A stretch of 64,000 nucleotides of DNA from positions 10,044,001-10,108,000 of the forward strand of contig AP026545.1 of the NCBI GenBank assembly GCA_026075535.2, written 5' to 3'. The position numbers were made by a program, and so were the translations under genes. The number at the start of each line of letters is the position of its first letter. The first letter of the stretch is position 1. Below, in pieces: positions 34,107 through 43,885 of this stretch. The notes beneath the pieces were generated by a model that saw nothing but the letters and a program-made list of their open reading frames with translations, was not told the origin of the DNA and did not search any database. The DNA comes from Tricholoma matsutake. Taxonomy: Eukaryota > Basidiomycota > Agaricomycetes > Agaricales > Tricholomataceae.

Positions 34107-34924
34107 ACCATGGTCATGGCCATTTCACAATCTGGTCTGTCTTGCTCGAGTCAGCTTCAATTCCATGTGCCAAAACATGGTGACCCAAGAAGTCAATCTC
34201 CAGTTGGAAAAGGTGCATTTTTTGTGGGTTGCAGTAAAGGCCAGCACTCCTCAATGCGTCTAGAATGGTATGCACATTCTTACAGTGTTCCTCCAGTGAG
34301 TCTGACCATATCACGATATCGTCTAGGTAGATGTGGCAAATTTTGCCTATCCATGGATGCAGTGCTGCAGTAACACAATGTTGGTGAATGGCCAGCGCAT
34401 TCTTCAAGCCCATCGGCATCACCATCCACTCAAACAAACCAAAGGGGGTGGATACTGCAGTCAGCCCTATATCGCAAGTTTCCATCACCATTTGAACAAA
34501 GCTGTTGGTCATGTCTATCATTCCCCAAATTTTTCCTTTAGTGCAGTCATTGAGGATGTCATCTATGTGAATCCTCCACTGTATTCCTGTTCAACTGTCT
34601 GTAATCATTCACCCACCATGGCAGGACTGAGGGATCAGATTTTGGAATAATAAAGGCTGGTGATGCATGTGGGGAAGAGGATGGCCTGATACGCCCTGCA
34701 TCCAAATGCTGCTGTATAAGTGTTTTCCATGTGTCGCAAAATTTTTGTGGGCAAGCGTATGTATGAGTCTTAATTGTTTGTTCCACATTCTTTGGTTTAA
34801 TCTTAGCTGTTACATTTCATGGAGGTTTCTCAATGTGTGGCAGAGGTTGAAAGACATTGCTGAATTTGCTCAGCAATTTCTTCTCAATGGTCTCCACTCT
34901 TCTTTGAAAACTTAACACTTCAAT
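34107..34924 (-). pseudogene. Gypsy D reverse transcriptase
   Basis: The minus strand gives FIIPKSDPSVLPWWVNDYRQ, LNRNTVEDSHR, MIDMTNSFVQMVMETCDIGL, TPFGLFEWMVMPMGLKNALA and the intact catalytic box HIYLDDIVIWSDS (about 34312-34330). Then follow GLYCNPQKMHLFQLEIDFLG and DQIVKWP up to the Gypsy C boundary. This RT is of a different lineage from C/N/J (DMTNSF/YLDDIVIWSDS type). Confidence 0.85.
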
Positions 34925-35620
34925 TCATTCTTTGACTAGGCCCGCCACATCCAATGGCTTTATGAACTCGGGCACCATTTTTCCCTCTGCCAAACATTGT
35001 TTGCATACTTCCACTAGTTCAAACAATACCAGTTTCTTAGCAATTCTTACTTTTGCTGTAATATCTTTAGAGTCATACAGTTTTCTACAGCGTTTAAGTA
35101 CAGGCAGGTGCAATAAGTAGTAACCATTCGACTTGTCCACAGCCGAGCATAATTTGAAGTTGGCAACAATGTGATTCATGCTGAGAAATGGAAGACCAAG
35201 TAGAAGCAGTACACATAACCTTTTGGTAACAATGGCTTTCATGGTTCGAGAAGTCCAGGCAGAGTTTGGAGCATAAGGAGCGATCTTGACATATTCATAC
35301 AAATGGCTTTCAGAGGTAGTAGTGTTATTCAGCACCACTGAGATGGGTAGAGGCTTGTGCAACTGGAAATGACAGAGACCAAGTTGATCCACAAGCAGAC
35401 TGTCGATCAGGACAATGTGTGCCCCACAATCCAACATACTCGCTACTGAAACAGGTTCATCAGCTCCCAGCCCCATCAAAGTGCATGTCCATCTTAGATG
35501 TGACACTGTCAGGGGGCTTACCTCCTCCTCCATTTTGGAACCAGAACCCAAAACCACGGAAGGCATCACTGTGCCTGCCACAAAGGATTCATCGCTTCCT
35601 TCCACCTCCTCAATGTGTTC
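34925..35620 (-). pseudogene. Gypsy D protease region
   Basis: An open minus-strand frame of 226 codons contains the retropepsin-like motif MLDCGAHIVLIDSLLVDQLG with D-C-G in place of D-S-G, followed by KPLPISVVLNN and LLLLGLPFLSMNHIVA, which match the protease layout of this lineage. It ends near RT. The Ser-to-Cys change may impair activity. Confidence 0.75.
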
Positions 35621-35699
35621 TGCAGAACTTGTAACGACCCCAACCAGCTTGCTTCCTGATGCAACATTACTTGACCATTTTTGTCCCAGCAGGACCTCC

Positions 35700-36159
35700 T
35701 CAGTAATTTCCTTTAATTGTGGCCACCAGGGAATTCATTCAGGCACTCCATAGCATGGTGATTTTGGTAGCCACATCGACACTTTAAGCAGCCTTGGTGT
35801 TTGAATAACAATGAGTGTTCATTCTCTGTCAGACAAGGAGGCTTGTGGGAGGTAGAAGACATCAACAAGCTGCCAGCATTTGAGGTGGTGCCTCTGCGTG
35901 CCTTGTAGCTACCCACCACATTTGAATTGCATGAGTGATTCACTAGCGCCTGCCATTTAGGCATTTGCTGAAGGTCTTCAGCTGCTTCCAAAATAACACT
36001 TGGTATCATTTGCACGCTCCTCCGTCAGCTTCCGCACCTCCCCAATCCAGCATGTCAGTCTAGCTTCCTCAGTCTTTGCTGGCATTTCTTTTGTGATCTT
36101 CTCGATCACCTCTTTGATGTTCCAGTTTTTGCACCAATTTTGTAAGTCTAAGTCCAATT
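35700..36159 (-). pseudogene. Gypsy D gag, C-terminal part with Cys knuckle
   Basis: From 36159 the minus strand reads FIELDLDLQNWCKNWNIKEV and KITKEMPAKTEEARLTCWIG, continuing the capsid of 49601-50329 once hAT-4 is excised. After a frameshift it ends with a degenerate knuckle HQGCLKCRCGYQNHHAMECL. Confidence 0.75.
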
Positions 36160-36222
36160 AGTGTTTAAAGGTCCGGTCCTATGAGCCAGAAAAAGCTGTA
36201 ATTTACCCTCCCCCACCTATTC

Positions 36223-36360
36223 CAGTCAGAGTCCAGTTATTCCAGTTGGAGTCCAGTTATTCCGGTTGGAGTTCAGTTATTCTGGTTGGAGTCCAGTTAT
36301 TCCGGTCAGAGTCCAGTTATTCCAATTGGAGTCCAGTTATTCCAGTTATTCCGACCAGAT
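36223..36360 (+). repeat. Subterminal GGAGTCCAGTTATTCC repeats of H1
   Basis: Six near-perfect copies of a ~21-bp unit (TTCCRGTTGGAGTCCAGTTA). Subterminal repeats of this sort often serve as transposase binding sites; here that is an inference. Confidence 0.8.
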
Positions 36361-36459
36361 TCTGGTTACTCCAGATGCTCAACTTACAGTATATACCCTA
36401 ATGGATAGTTAAATTTCAAGTCTTAAGTTGTCAAAGTGCCTACAAAATATATTTGTGCA

Positions 36460-36546
36460 GAGTAAGGATTGAACTCAAGACATCTTGCTTAGAGTGATCA
36501 CATGACAAACCAAACATGTGTGCTTAACCAGTTGAGCCACAGGAGA
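36460..36546 (-). repeat. tRNA-like module (A and B boxes), H1 left
   Basis: On the minus strand, TGGCTCAACTGG (36528-36539) fits the pol III A box and GTTCAATCC (36466-36474) fits the B box, about 60 bp apart. It looks like a tRNA-derived SINE head rather than a working tRNA gene, since acceptor-stem pairing is not evident. Confidence 0.55.
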
Positions 36547-36633
36547 ATTATTAGATAGTAATATAATGTTTATTCATGACACTCTAATTTTTTTTGGAGT
36601 AGTGAAAGATCAAAATTTTTTAATTAACCACAT

Positions 36634-36898
36634 CCCTCACATTGAATGTGAGGGAGTGGGGATGATTGTGATTACATAGATAAACAAAAAATCCTCCCTC
36701 TCACAAGATGCAAGAGGGAGTTTTATTTATATACATAAAAAGCTAACCCCTCACACCAAATGCAAGGGGGGAGGTAAAAACATGAAGAAAAAAATCCCTC
36801 CCCCACGCAAAATGGGGGAGGGGGGGCACAATACTAATAAATAATTAAAAGTACAAAAAAAATCCCTCCCCACATGAAGTGCGGGGGAGGGGGAGGGG
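36634..36898. repeat. Array of five short inverted repeats in H1
   Basis: Five GC-rich palindromes spaced roughly 45-65 bp, each of the form CCYTCNCAY-N3-6-RTGNGAGGG, for example CCCTCACATTGAATGTGAGG at 36634 and others near 36694, 36746, 36795 and 36863. The arms vary but keep pairing. The same type of array is in H2 at 54087-54360. Confidence 0.75.
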
Positions 36899-36909
36899 AC
36901 GCGACCCCG

Positions 36910-37150
36910 CTGTTGTCTGTCCTTCCACCCATGATCCACCCCACAAGCAGTTGCTCGTGAGGCTGGGGGTAGGTGGCTTGTCATCCTTGTCGTTCCACCT
37001 GTGATCCACCCCATGAGCAGTTGCTCGTGAGGCTGGGGGCGGGTGGTGTGTCATTGTCGTCTCCTGTCCCTGCACCTGGGCGTCATTCCACCCATGATCC
37101 ACCCCACGAGCAGTTGCTCATGAGGCTGGGGGTGGGTGGCTTGTCATCAT
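36910..37150 (+). repeat. Three direct repeats with GAGCAGTTGCTC core in H1
   Basis: Three ~70-bp copies of TTCCACCCATGATCCACCCC followed by the palindrome and GAGGCTGGGGGTGGGTGGC-like sequence. A fourth relative is in H2 at 54542-54583. Confidence 0.8.
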
Positions 37151-37499
37151 TCATCACTGTCATCCCCTGTCTGGATTTCTGTTTTTTTCTTTTTTTTTTT
37201 GGGGGGGGGGGGAGGGGGGGGTTTGGGCACATCAGTGCGACATGGCATGAGCACAGAGGTTGGTGGGTGCTTACTAGGCAGGTACCCCCCTTCTGGGGTC
37301 TCCTGGCATCCCTCTGCCACCCTCCTAGCCTGTGTCAACAGCCTAACATCCCATTTGAATGGGGAGGAGGGGATCGGGTGGGCGTGGGCATGGGTTGTGT
37401 GTTTTTTGTCGTGGCAGGTCATCCCCAGTAGTATACAACCTAAAAAGCAATAAATTACAATTAGTTCATTGATAAAAAGAAAAAGAAAAAAGAAAAAAA

Positions 37500-37830
37500 A
37501 ACTTATCTATGGCCCAAATGATGGCAATGTTGTTTGGGCCCATGTTCCATCTGGCAGTAGAGTAGAACCTATAAAACAAAAGAAACAAGTTAGTTAGTTT
37601 ATAAAAACAAAAAGCAAACAAAAAAAAACTTACTTAGGGCCCAAACGACGCCATCTGCATCATTTGGGCCTGTGTTCTGTCCAATCACGTCGTTTGGGCC
37701 CATGTTATGTCTGGCAGTCAAGTAGAACCTATAAACTTAGTTAGTATGAAAAAACAAGAAGCAAACAAAAAAAAACATACTTAGGCCCCAAACAATGCGA
37801 TCTGCGTCGTTTGGGCCCACGTTCCGTCCA
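37500..37830 (+). repeat. ~130-bp tandem repeats with GGGCCCAAA palindromes in H1
   Basis: Three degenerate units, each with facing GGCCCAAAYGAY and RTCRTTTGGGCC blocks, then GTAGAACCTATAAA and A-rich spacers. No gene. Confidence 0.75.
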
Positions 37831-38087
37831 GTCGGCTTGTTTGAAGGTGGTGGTGATGGTGGCATTGGGCATGGGAATGGTGGTGGTGGGTGCGCATGCA
37901 GTGGTGGTGGTAGAGTGGAGAGGAGGAGGAGGCAGCATTGGCAACAGTGGTGGTGGTGGTTGTGAGCTGGCAGTCACATGTCACATGTCATGCATATGCA
38001 TACTTATTAATTATTCTGTTAATGGCTGTGATTAACTATGTACCTTGGTTAGGTAATAAAAGTATTAAATGTATGCCCAAGAATAAT

Positions 38088-38160
38088 TGCTTGGTAGCTC
38101 AGTGGTTAAGCATGCTGTTATGTGTGCAGACCCAAGGTCAAGTGTTCAATTCTTGATGTG
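38088..38160 (+). repeat. tRNA-like module (A and B boxes), H1 right
   Basis: TAGCTCAGTGG (38095-38105) and GTTCAATTC (38144-38152) fit the pol III A and B boxes on the plus strand, in inverted orientation to the left module. Confidence 0.6.
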
Positions 38161-38426
38161 TGTCAAACTTTTATTTGGGAAAGCACGTGCATTCTGGTTA
38201 TTCCTGTTATTCTGGTTGTGATGAGTCCAGTCAGATTCTGGGGATTCCGGGTGCAAATTGGATCCTTATTCCAACCAGAATTGTGCTGCATAGGGAAAAC
38301 TACATACAAAAAAAATTCCACCAGAATCCAACCGGAATAGGTGGGGGAGTGTAAAGTACTCAGAAAAAGACCGAAACCAAACTGAACTGAACTGAAGTCC
38401 AGTTCACCAGGGGGCTATTTATAGGA

Positions 38427-38609
38427 TGTAGTGATCTGGGGTGATGCCCAGTATTTACATATATTTACTTAGTGTTTGCGCAAGCCACCAGTCCCTTTAT
38501 AAGGGCCAGTTTTAATTACATTGATAGACTTTTTTACACAACAGCAAAATATACGTTAATCATGTTCTTGTGGCATGTGATATAAGTCTACCCCCTCCAC
38601 ATTACTACA
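38427..38609 (+). repeat. Gypsy E 5' LTR
   Basis: 183 bp, starts TGTAGTGATCTGGGG, contains CCCTTTATAAGGGCC and ends CACATTACTACA. The sequence 38610-38763 is the leader to gag; no gene seen there. Confidence 0.93.
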
Positions 38610-38763
38610 CTTTTTTGAACACTCAAATCCATTATTTTACCAAAAGAATATCCACTCAACTTCACCTTTGCAAACATCATATTGTGCCGTAATATCAAAA
38701 TTGACCCTGATGCCACTGGCAACAGTTCATCTAGACTCATGATCCGAGTTTGACACTACCCAC

Positions 38764-41077
38764 AATGGACCCCAGCCCAACTGACATGTCCTCTATGAAA
38801 GTAAAGAAGAAGACCACCCGAGCCAGGACTAAAGGTGGTTTGGATTCAGAACCCCCTGGTGACCGGTCCTATAACCCAGCTGCTGGGAATCAGTTGAGTG
38901 CCATTGAAGAAGTCAAAGAAGTTGATTTGGCATTGAGAGCGTCGACCCAAGATCCAGTTCCTGCTAGCAGGGTCCATCATTGGAATGATTCACCTTCCCC
39001 ATCTCCTCCCCCCTCTTTGGGTCCACACTCTCCAGAGAGTATGCCCAGACTCTCCCCTAGTTGGGAGAGCCAGTCTGCCCCTCACCACGAGAGAACCCCA
39101 TGCACCCATCTGGTAGACCAGTCTCAACTCCCTCACCCACACCTATGGATGAGGGAAGTAGCAAACGACATCAAGAGGAGAAGAAACCTGAAAACATCAT
39201 TCCACATAGCCAGGAGGAAAGGAGCATAGCCTCATACACCACTCTGGCCTGTGAGATCATCAACAGGCACCTGGATCAGGACAGTTATGACCCAACTCAA
39301 CTCAATGCACAAATACAAGAGCTGATGAGGGGGGTCTCTGTCCAAATTTGTTGTGAATCTGGTAGTCAGGGCCCCGCCTCTCCTCCCAGTCAGGAGGAGA
39401 ATAGTACTCCAAATCTCCCTCATGGTGGGACCCCAGCTTCAAACTGTAGGGAATCTGACATTGGGACCCCTCAAAAGAAGTCGGTTCACCACGATGGAGC
39501 CAGCAAAGTGGCTCTTCAATGATTCAGAAACTCCACTCTCCGTGAGGGACAGCATACCAATATCCCAGACCAGGGTATACATTTTGATGTCAAGGGATTC
39601 CCATATGAAGAGGCCCCCTCTCCCACACAGCCATGCTCCTAGCTCTATTCATCCAGAGCAAGGAAGAAGAGAAGAAACCCCTGGGTGCAGAGGGCCAAGG
39701 GGAATTGGAGGCGGAGGAGGCAACTCCTCCCCTTCTGACAGCGACAGTGATGATAGTGATAGAGATGAGGAAACTCCTCCTCCCAGTGATGAGGAGGACA
39801 AGGTCAAAGAGCATAGCCTCCTTCACCCTAATTCTTGGTCCCACTCAAGGTCGAGACCCAACCCAAGCATCAGTCATTGAGGAGATACCCTGTCTGCCCT
39901 CTGCTCACACAGATGCCCATTTCCATTGACGAGGGTATGGTGGGGAGCTCTACTCCTACTGAGATAAAGGCACCCATTGCCCTTCCAAATATTTGAAGGT
40001 GATGCATGCCAAGTTCCATCAGCAGATCGACAATAAGGTGTCCGCAACCATGGAATTGCTCCCGGATCAAAAGAATGGACCCTGTGTTCCCACTCCCCCA
40101 ACTTATGGCAGGAGCTTGGATACTGAGGTGTTCAAATGGTGGCTGAACGCTCTCCTTCAATGGTTGAAGGTGAGCAAATGAGTGGTCCCAGTCTTGATGC
40201 CAAAAGGATCGAGTATACAGGCATGTACCTAGAAGGAGTAGCCCTGACCTGGTTTGAGGACAATGTGGATGGAGTATACCACCACCGGGCCCAGTGGTCT
40301 TTTAAGGATGTGATCACTGGTCTATACGATCAGTTTATACATGACAATGCTACCCATGATGTGGCCGACCACTTTGCAAAGGTGAAATATGATGTAATTG
40401 AAGGAGTCATGAGCTATTACCATAAACTGGAGCGATATGCTACCAGGATGATCCAAGCCCCAGACCGTTTCACCTTCAAGACCCAACTTTTGTCTGGGTT
40501 ACCCCAGACTATGGTGTCTTTCATATTTGACAAAGGCTGTTCCATGGAAGCCAGTTCCACAGATACCATCCTGTACTATGCCCACAAGGCCAAAGAAATA
40601 TTCAGGAAGAAGAAGAGATACCAGGAGTGTAAGCACCTGGTAGAGGCCCTGTCTTCCAGTAAGGATGTTCCAAAACCCAAGGTGACCACCTCTGCCTGGG
40701 AGGGTTGGTCCCCTGAGCAATCTCGTGAATGAACCCGAGATCCACCCAGGTGAGACAGTCAACCTAGGAACAGGGACAGGCCCAATAGAACTCGCAAAGT
40801 GTTTTCCACGAGGAAGGAACCTCATCAGGAGGATAGGAAGACACCCGTATCTGGAGACTGGACTCCCAGAGATCATGCCCCTACTAAAAAGTATGAGGAA
40901 ACCAAGCCTCCTCCCACCTGCTACAAGTGCAGGGGATTAGGTCATTACTCCACTGATAAGAAGAGTCCTGAGTACAATACCCCGGGACAATCGAAACCCC
41001 ATACAGGCGCGAGGATGTACGCTGCCCACGAGGAACTTGATGGCACCAAGAATGATCCCCCTCCAGTGGAGGATGAA
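38764..41077 (+). pseudogene. Gypsy E gag
   Basis: The likely ATG is at 38764 (MDPSPTDMSSMKVKKKTTRA). A long Ser/Pro-rich N-terminal region runs through three frames. The capsid domain (about 40100-40640) reads RIEYTGMYLEGVALTWFEDN, HHRAQWSFKDVITGLYDQFI and YHKLERYATRMIQAPDRFTF. Near 40917 a zinc knuckle CYKCRGLGHYSTDKK has Lys where the last Cys should be. Stops are mixed TGA and frameshifts. Gag would build the particle. Confidence 0.8.
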
Positions 41078-41896
41078 TGATTGGCATTAGTTCATAGTGA
41101 TTCTGAGGAATCAGACCAGGACATGTTGGGATCCCAATACAGTTCTGATGGGGATCCATACCCCCTGAACTCAGACAATGAATCAGGATCCAATAAAGGT
41201 AATGACCCCAAACAATTTGGAGCCATCCGGGAGGCAATCTACGATTATGAGTCAGATTCAGCATCTGACTTGTGTCCCTTCATGCAATCAGTATCTGACT
41301 CAGAGGAGGATTCCAAGGAGGAGATGGTTGAACCAAGTCATCCCCCTGAGCAGATGGGGGTGATCACTGACTCCTCCCCTCCCATCTCCATGAACCTCAG
41401 GTGCCCCCCTGCCCTGAGGAAGTCATCCAAGAAAATTGTCCGACCTCCTCGAACTGAGAAGGACAACTGGTGCTTCATCGTAAGGATGAAGATCCATGGT
41501 CTTGAAGCTAACGTACTTCTAGACTCGGGGTGTACAGCGGACTTGGTTTCACCTGAGTTTACCATATCTGCAAATCTGAAAGTGCATGAGCTGGAGGACC
41601 CAGTACCCCTCCAGCTAGGTATGGTGGGAAGTCGGTCCAAAATCAATTTCAGGCTCTTTGCAGAGTTTGAATTAGGGACCATAAGAGCCAATCATTATTT
41701 CGATGTGATCAACCTTGATAGATATGATGCCATTGTGGGTACGGTGTTTATGAGGAAATATGGGCTCATCCTGGACTTCGAGCAAGACCAGGTGTGGTTT
41801 CAGGGCCAGGTCCTCCCCACCATTGTTGAGAGCGAAAGCACTTTTCGACAAGTATGCAGATACACCATGAGAACTCAACCTGTACAGGATGAGTGA
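41078..41896 (+). pseudogene. Gypsy E aspartic protease
   Basis: An open frame of 271 codons. After an acidic Ser/Asp/Glu-rich half, the protease domain has KIHGLEANVLLDSGCTADLV with an intact D-S-G-C-T active site, then DVINLDRYDAIVGTVFMRKY and WFQGQVLPT. The frame is free of stops, so it is one of the better kept domains here. Confidence 0.9.
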
Positions 41897-41929
41897 CTCA
41901 ACAGCGGCCCTCGTGCTGCTGTCAGCATA

Positions 41930-43131
41930 TTGAAGGATCCCAATAAGCTAGGAATAAGTTTGGTTTTGGTCCAGCCTCCATCTAGAGGCCGGGCCTCCAT
42001 GACAATGAAGGAGGAGAATGATGTGGATCATCCCCATAAGGGGCATGGATTGGGGACATCAGACCCCATCCTCCTGGGGCCCGAAGACAAAGACTTGGAT
42101 TCCTCGAATAGGGGCCTTGACCAGGAGCCGGAGAGCGACCATGAGGACTCTGGCAATTGGGATGAATATGTTGAGGAGTTTACTCAGGACAGATACCCAG
42201 AGGGACCAAATTCCAGAATCGATCTAGGTCACCCCACAGTGCAGGAGGTGCTCTCAGAACAGCAACTGTTCGACCTGAATGAAGCGCTCTTCGCTATCTG
42301 CAAAGAGCTAGCCAAGAGTGCAAAGGCCCAAGGACCTTTGGGCAAGAAGGACATTCCCTGGTTGTGGGAGGAATGGCTTGAGGTCTGCAAGGACATCCTG
42401 CAGGGTGTACCAGAACGACTCCCTCCAATGAGGGAGATCAACCATCAAATACCATTGGTGGATGAAAAGAAGAGGTATAACTACCACTTACCTAAGTGTC
42501 CCAACTCAATGCGACAACCCCTCGCCGATAAGATTGAGAGGTATTGTCGGGCAGGATGGTGGAGACCAGCATGCATGGAGCAAGCTGCTCCAATGCTAGT
42601 GGTCCCCAAGAAAAATGGGGACATCCATACCGTGGTGAACGCAAAAAAGAGGAATGACAATACCATCAAGAATGTGATGCCTTTCCCTGATCAGGACCTG
42701 ATCAGGCTGGATGTAGCTCGAGCGAAGTATCATTCGAAGATCGACTTATCCAATGCTTATGAGCAGATTCTGGTTGACCCAGAGGACGTCTGGAAAACAG
42801 TGTTCACAATGGTACTGGGCACTTTTGAGAGCCTGGTGATGCAGCAGGGCAATTGCAATGCCCCAGCACTTTCCAACAATTGATGAACTCCATCTTCAGG
42901 GAGTACATTGGACGGTTCATGCACGCTTATCTCGATGATATCTTTGTGTTCAGTGACTCAGTCGTTGAACATCAACACCACCTGCAGCTCATGTTCAATA
43001 AACTACAAGAGCACAAACTGTACCTTCATGCGGATAAATGTGAACTATATGCCAAGAAACTTGAATGTCTCAGCCATATGATAGATGACAAGGGCCTCCA
43101 TGCCGACAGCGATAAAATGGCGAGGATATGA
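41930..43131 (+). pseudogene. Gypsy E reverse transcriptase
   Basis: It begins with a long linker, then WRPACMEQAAPMLVVPKKNG, KYHSKIDLSNAYEQILVDPE and KTVFTMVLGTFESLVMQQGN. A one-base shift near 42860 moves to the second frame: CPSTFQQLMNSIFREYIGRF and HAYLDDIFVFSDSVVEHQHH with the YLDD box intact (42928-42939). DKCELYAKKLECLSHMI ends the domain. Only the frameshift and a TGA at 43129 break it. Confidence 0.9.
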
Positions 43132-43140
43132 GAATGGAAG

Positions 43141-43885
43141 GTGCCTCGAAACTATCATGAGGTTCAATGGTTCTTGGGACTAGTTCAGTACCTAGCCCAC
43201 TTCTTTCCCAATATCTCCACATACACCACTCCACTCTACACTATGACAAAGAATGGACAATCATTCTGTTGGTGTCCTCTGCATGATAGCTGTTTCCAGA
43301 CTATCAAAGACATCTGTTGTTCAACCCCAGTTCTAAAACCCATTGATGCCAGCTCAGAGGAGCCCATCTGGGTGATTTGCGACACTTCGGTATTCGGGGT
43401 TGGGGCTATGTATGGGCAGGGCCCTGAATGGCAGAGCTGTTGACCAGCCAGATTCCTATCCAAAAAGGAACTATAGGACCTTTTAGCACGAAACCATCGC
43501 AATCCTTGAGGCGCTTCTCAAGTGGGAAGATAAGCTAATAGGTCGGCGACTTCACATGGTGACAGATCACAAGGCCTTGGAGTTTTTCCAGACCCAGCGT
43601 CGATTATCAGCCCATCAGTCCTGGTGGATGGAGTACCTCTCATGCTTTGACTTTGACATACGGTATGTCAAAGGGAACCTCAACAGGTCATGGATGCCCT
43701 GTCCCAGTATTACCAGTTTGATAACTGGGAAGATGCACCCCTGGTGCAACATTATGTGCTCGCTGATGTACGCCTTGATCCTATGCACAAGGACTTGCCC
43801 TGGGATTGTCATTTGGAAATTAGGAATTGAGTCATCGAGACACAATCCGCCAAGGCCCAGGTCCATTGAGCAGAAGAGCATCTAA
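43141..43885 (+). pseudogene. Gypsy E RNase H
   Basis: PRNYHEVQWFLGLVQYLAHF opens the connection. RNase H has EPIWVICDTSVFGVGAMYGQ (catalytic Asp), a frame break after GPEWQSC (TGA), then HMVTDHKALEFFQTQRRLSA and SCFDFDIRYVKGNLN near its end. It degrades the RNA strand after reverse transcription. Confidence 0.88.

Larger units (their letters stand above)
36206..38351. mobile_element. H1: TA-flanked MITE with hairpin array and tRNA-like modules (2146 bp)
   Basis: Ends CCCTCCCCCACCTATTCC (left) and its inverse GGAATAGGTGGGGGAGTG (right), flanked by TA on both sides, the TSD of Tc1/mariner-type elements. Inside from left to right: six GGAGTCCAGTTATTCC-type repeats (36223-36360), a minus-strand tRNA-like module, five short inverted repeats (36634-36898), three GAGCAGTTGCTC repeats (36910-37140), a G-run (37198-37226), ~130-bp tandem repeats (37500-37830) and a plus-strand tRNA-like module. 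No transposase found. A second copy (H2) starts at 53689. Confidence 0.75.

Noticed and set aside
37136..37453. Gly-rich ORFs in 36973-37453
   Set aside because: They arise from the direct repeats and the G run of MITE H1 and lack any coding signal.
38088..38160. A functional tRNA gene
   Set aside because: A and B boxes are present but acceptor-stem pairing and a plausible anticodon arm are not evident; a SINE-like derivative is more likely.
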